Shown: piece after piece, positions 42,057 through 44,209 of the stretch
Layout of the letters: each line of letters begins with the position of its first letter
How positions within the stretch are numbered: position 1 is the stretch's first letter
NCBI GenBank assembly: GCA_015066875.1
Contig: SVNM01000012.1
Location: 1-44,209 of the forward strand
Source: Ruminococcus sp.
Lineage (GTDB): Bacteria; Bacillota; Clostridia; Oscillospirales; Ruminococcaceae
Direction: 5' to 3'
DNA: 44,209 nucleotides
Position numbers and translations under genes: made by a program
The notes under the pieces: model-generated
The model's database searches: none
What the model saw: only the letters and a program-made list of their open reading frames with translations
What the model was told of the DNA's origin: nothing

Positions 42057-43027
42057 GTAAAAATGAAAACACAAGCGTGAATACAGGAAAGATTTACGAT
42101 TTCTGCTCAGCTTCAAAGCGCAGAATGATGATCATCATTGCAGCAATTGTTATCGTTGCCGCTGTTGTGGGAGCAATCGTAAGAGGCGTTAACGTCGCTA
42201 TCGAGTTCAAAGGCGGTACTGTTATCACTTACGACTGCGCTGCCGATGTTGACGTAAACAAGGCTGAAGGCGTTGTAAAGGAAATCGTTGATACATCTGT
42301 TTCAATCAGAACAGGTGAGAATATCGAAACAGGCGGAAAGCAGATTACTGTTTCATTTACATCTGAAGAGGGACTTACCGTCGACAGACAGGTTGAGCTT
42401 ACTGAAGCACTTCAGAAGGCTTTTCCTGAAGCAGATATGGTTCTTTCAGACTCAAACGATGTAAACCCCACAACAGGTAAGGAGTTCTTCCTTAAGTGTA
42501 TCGTGGCAGTTCTCTTCGCTGCAGTTCTTATCATCATCTACATTGCAATCAGATTCAAGAAAATCGGCGGATGGTCAGCAGGTCTTTGTTCAGTATTTGC
42601 ACTTCTCCACGACCTTCTTGTTGCAATGACAGCTTCAATCCTTTTCGGATTTGAGTTCAACTCAAATATGGTTGCAGTAATTCTTACAATTCTCGGTTAC
42701 TCAATCAACAACACAATCGTAATTTACGACAGAATCAGAGAAAACCGTCAGCTTATGCCTAAGGCTTCTCTCAATGAGATCATCAACGCAGGCTGTTCAC
42801 AGTCACTTACACGTTCGATCAGAACATCTATTACAACAATCGGAACAATGCTTATCGTAACAATTGTTGTATTCATCAGTGGCTACAAGTCACTTCTCAG
42901 CTTCTCTGTACCGCTTATGTTCGGTCTTATTTCGGGTACTTATTCATCACTGTTTGTTGCTCCCGGAACATGGGCATGGTGGATGGAAAAGCGTTCTGCA
43001 AAGAAAAAGGCTTCAGGTAAGAAGTAA
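42053..43027 (+). CDS. secF: Protein translocase subunit SecF
   Basis: The 324-residue partner of SecD has six membrane helices with an extracytoplasmic loop after the first. Conserved stretches include the IEFKGGTVITYD start of the P1 domain, FALLHDLLVAM, the ILTILGYSINNTIVIYDRIRENR motif and SLTRSIRTSITTIGTM. It overlaps secD by four bases (ATGA), after a GGAGGTG ribosome site. The C-terminus is very basic. Abundant secretion of cellulosomal proteins would depend on it, but nothing here shows special regulation. Confidence 0.96.
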   Translation: MSKNENTSVNTGKIYDFCSASKRRMMIIIAAIVIVAAVVGAIVRGVNVAIEFKGGTVITYDCAADVDVNKAEGVVKEIVDTSVSIRTGENIETGGKQITVSFTSEEGLTVDRQVELTEALQKAFPEADMVLSDSNDVNPTTGKEFFLKCIVAVLFAAVLIIIYIAIRFKKIGGWSAGLCSVFALLHDLLVAMTASILFGFEFNSNMVAVILTILGYSINNTIVIYDRIRENRQLMPKASLNEIINAGCSQSLTRSIRTSITTIGTMLIVTIVVFISGYKSLLSFSVPLMFGLISGTYSSLFVAPGTWAWWMEKRSAKKKASGKK

Positions 43028-43032
43028 TAAAG

Positions 43033-43064
43033 AAAATCCTACCCGTTAAAAGGTAGGATTTTTA
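43033..43064 (+). terminator. Terminator after secF
   Basis: AAAATCCTACC (43033-43043) pairs with GGTAGGATTTT (43052-43062), with loop CGTTAAAA, followed by T's. Confidence 0.85.
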
Positions 43065-43076
43065 TTGCACAATAAG

Positions 43077-43106
43077 AAAAGGGTACCGTAACGGTACCCT
43101 TTTTTA
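43077..43106. terminator. Bidirectional terminator between secF and dnaJ
   Basis: GGGTACC (43081-43087) and GGTACCC (43093-43099) form a perfect stem flanked by an A-run and a T-run, serving mainly the dnaJ transcript on the minus strand. Confidence 0.85.
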
Positions 43107-43112
43107 CTTGTA

Positions 43113-44209
43113 TTAAAGGTCCAGCTTTTCCTTGAGCTTTTCAAAGAAGCTCTGGCGCTTAGCGTAATTTTTCTCGCCAAGCGAGCTTTCAAACTGCTTA
43201 AGGAGCTCTTTCTGCTTCTTGCTGAGATTCTTGGGAATTTCAACATTGATTTTCACATACTGGTTTCCTCTGTCAGAGCGGTTGAGCTTCTGAACGCCCT
43301 TGCCCTTGAGTCTGAACACAGTACCTGTCTGAGTACCCTCGCCGATAGTATACTTAACGTGACCGTCGATAGTGGGAACGGTAATCTCATCGCCAAGCAC
43401 AGCCTGAGCGTAGGTTACAGGGATATCGCAGTGGATATCGTAGCCATCTCTTGTGAAGAGAGGGTGATTCTTAACTGAAACGGTAACGTTGAGGTCACCT
43501 GAAGGACCGCCGTTAGTACCGCTGTCGCCCTGACCGGCAAGACGGATAGTCTGACCGTCGGCAATACCCGCGGGAATATCAAAGCTTACAGTTTTGCCGG
43601 CTCTTACACGGCCGGCGCCACGGCATTTATTACAGGGATTCTTGATAATCTTACCCTTACCACCGCAGTGTGGACAAGGCTTTGTAGAGGAAATAGCTCC
43701 GAAGGGAGTACGCTGAGTTGTCTTGACCGAGCCTCTGCCCTGACAATCGGGACAGATTTCAGCGGAAGTACCGCTGTCGGCACCTGAGCCACGGCAAGCG
43801 TCGCAAGTAGCCATACGGTTGATTTTAAGCTCGTGCTTCTTACCTGTACAAGCGTCCATAAAGCTGATAAGGATAGATTCGCTGATATCAGCACCTCTTC
43901 TGGGAGCGTTTGCAGTAGAGCGTGAAGAGCCTCCGCCGAAGCCGAAGCCTCCGAAGATGTTTTCGAGGATATCGCCCATATCGCCGAAACCGCCGAAACC
44001 GCCCATATCACCCATACCTGAGTTAGGGTCGAGTCCTGCGTGACCATACTGATCGTAGCGAGCTCGTTTATCGGGGTCTGAGAGCACCTCGTTAGCTTCA
44101 TTTACCTCCTGAAACTTCTCAACGAAGGAAGGATCATCGGGGTGAAGGTCGGGGTGGAACTCTCTTGCCTTTTTCTTGAAAGCCTTTTTTATTTCGTCCT
44201 CGGTAGCGC
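43113..44209 (-). CDS. dnaJ: Chaperone protein DnaJ (5' end beyond window)
   Basis: This partial gene encodes at least 365 residues and lacks only its N-terminal codons, cut by the window edge. Reading back from the edge gives the J-domain helix AFKKKAREFHPDLHPDD with the HPD tripeptide that stimulates DnaK. Then come a Gly/Phe-rich region (GGFGGFGDMGD, FGGFGFGGG), four zinc-binding CxxCxGxG repeats (CDACRGSG, CPDCQGRG, CPHCGGKG, CNKCRGAG), and the C-terminal substrate-binding domains with DLNVTVSVKNHPLFTRDG. It is therefore a type I DnaJ. dnaK and grpE would be expected upstream, outside the window. Confidence 0.96.
   Translation of the reverse strand, partial: ATEDEIKKAFKKKAREFHPDLHPDDPSFVEKFQEVNEANEVLSDPDKRARYDQYGHAGLDPNSGMGDMGGFGGFGDMGDILENIFGGFGFGGGSSRSTANAPRRGADISESILISFMDACTGKKHELKINRMATCDACRGSGADSGTSAEICPDCQGRGSVKTTQRTPFGAISSTKPCPHCGGKGKIIKNPCNKCRGAGRVRAGKTVSFDIPAGIADGQTIRLAGQGDSGTNGGPSGDLNVTVSVKNHPLFTRDGYDIHCDIPVTYAQAVLGDEITVPTIDGHVKYTIGEGTQTGTVFRLKGKGVQKLNRSDRGNQYVKINVEIPKNLSKKQKELLKQFESSLGEKNYAKRQSFFEKLKEKLDL

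Overview
The window is 44.2 kb of a low-to-mid GC Firmicutes chromosome. It most likely comes from a cellulolytic Ruminococcus close to R. flavefaciens or R. champanellensis. The evidence is a secreted GH9 cellulase with a poly-threonine linker and a type I dockerin (a cellulosome component), a T-box leader on thrS, Firmicutes-type promoters (TTGACA-N17-TATAAT) and strong GGAGG ribosome binding sites. The first 12 bases match the 3' end of the common Illumina adapter, so position 1 is probably a contig end. The last gene (dnaJ) runs off the right edge.

Layout. 1-2.7 kb: deoD and a membrane-anchored glycerophosphodiesterase (+). 2.8-6.4 kb: a YtrABC-like operon of GntR repressor, ABC ATPase and large permease (-), with a visible promoter and a YtrA-type operator. 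6.5-9.9 kb: T-box leader, a REP-associated transposase (RAYT), thrS and a zinc-ribbon membrane protein (-). 10.0-15.1 kb: GH95 fucosidase-family enzyme, GH26 mannanase-family lipoprotein with a CBM35-like domain, and a GtrB-like GT2 (+). 15.1-20.3 kb: typA/bipA followed by three lipoproteins, two of them tandem paralogues, plus two small membrane proteins (-). 20.5-20.9 kb: tRNA-Tyr, tRNA-Thr and tRNA-Pro (-). 21.1-22.2 kb: a small acidic membrane protein and rsmE (-). 22.5-24.4 kb: the GH9-dockerin cellulase (+). 24.4-30.9 kb: a complete ATP synthase operon (-). 30.9-38.2 kb: a polysaccharide cluster with a priming sugar transferase, manC, gmd, two GT4 enzymes and an rmd-like reductase (-), consistent with GDP-mannose to GDP-D-rhamnose. 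38.3-40.4 kb: feoB (-). 40.6-43.0 kb: secD-secF (+). 43.1-44.2 kb: dnaJ (-, partial).

The most unusual feature is in the ATP synthase operon. The delta (atpH) and alpha (atpA) subunits form one uninterrupted 680-residue reading frame, with about 20 linker residues replacing the delta stop and the alpha start. F1 needs three alpha but only one delta, so a covalent delta-alpha subunit poses a stoichiometry problem. The same operon has an intrinsic-terminator hairpin between its promoter and atpB. Second in interest is the thrS locus: a RAYT gene sits between the T-box terminator and thrS, so its transcription should be threonine-regulated. The RAYT coding sequence contains an inverted pair of REP palindromes, and a third copy lies 25 kb away between gmd and a glycosyltransferase gene.

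The carbohydrate genes suggest a division of labour: a cellulosomal GH9 outside the cell, a surface-anchored GH26, a cytoplasmic GH95, and a separate pathway building a probable D-rhamnose-containing surface glycan. All functional calls come from reading motifs; no database search was run.
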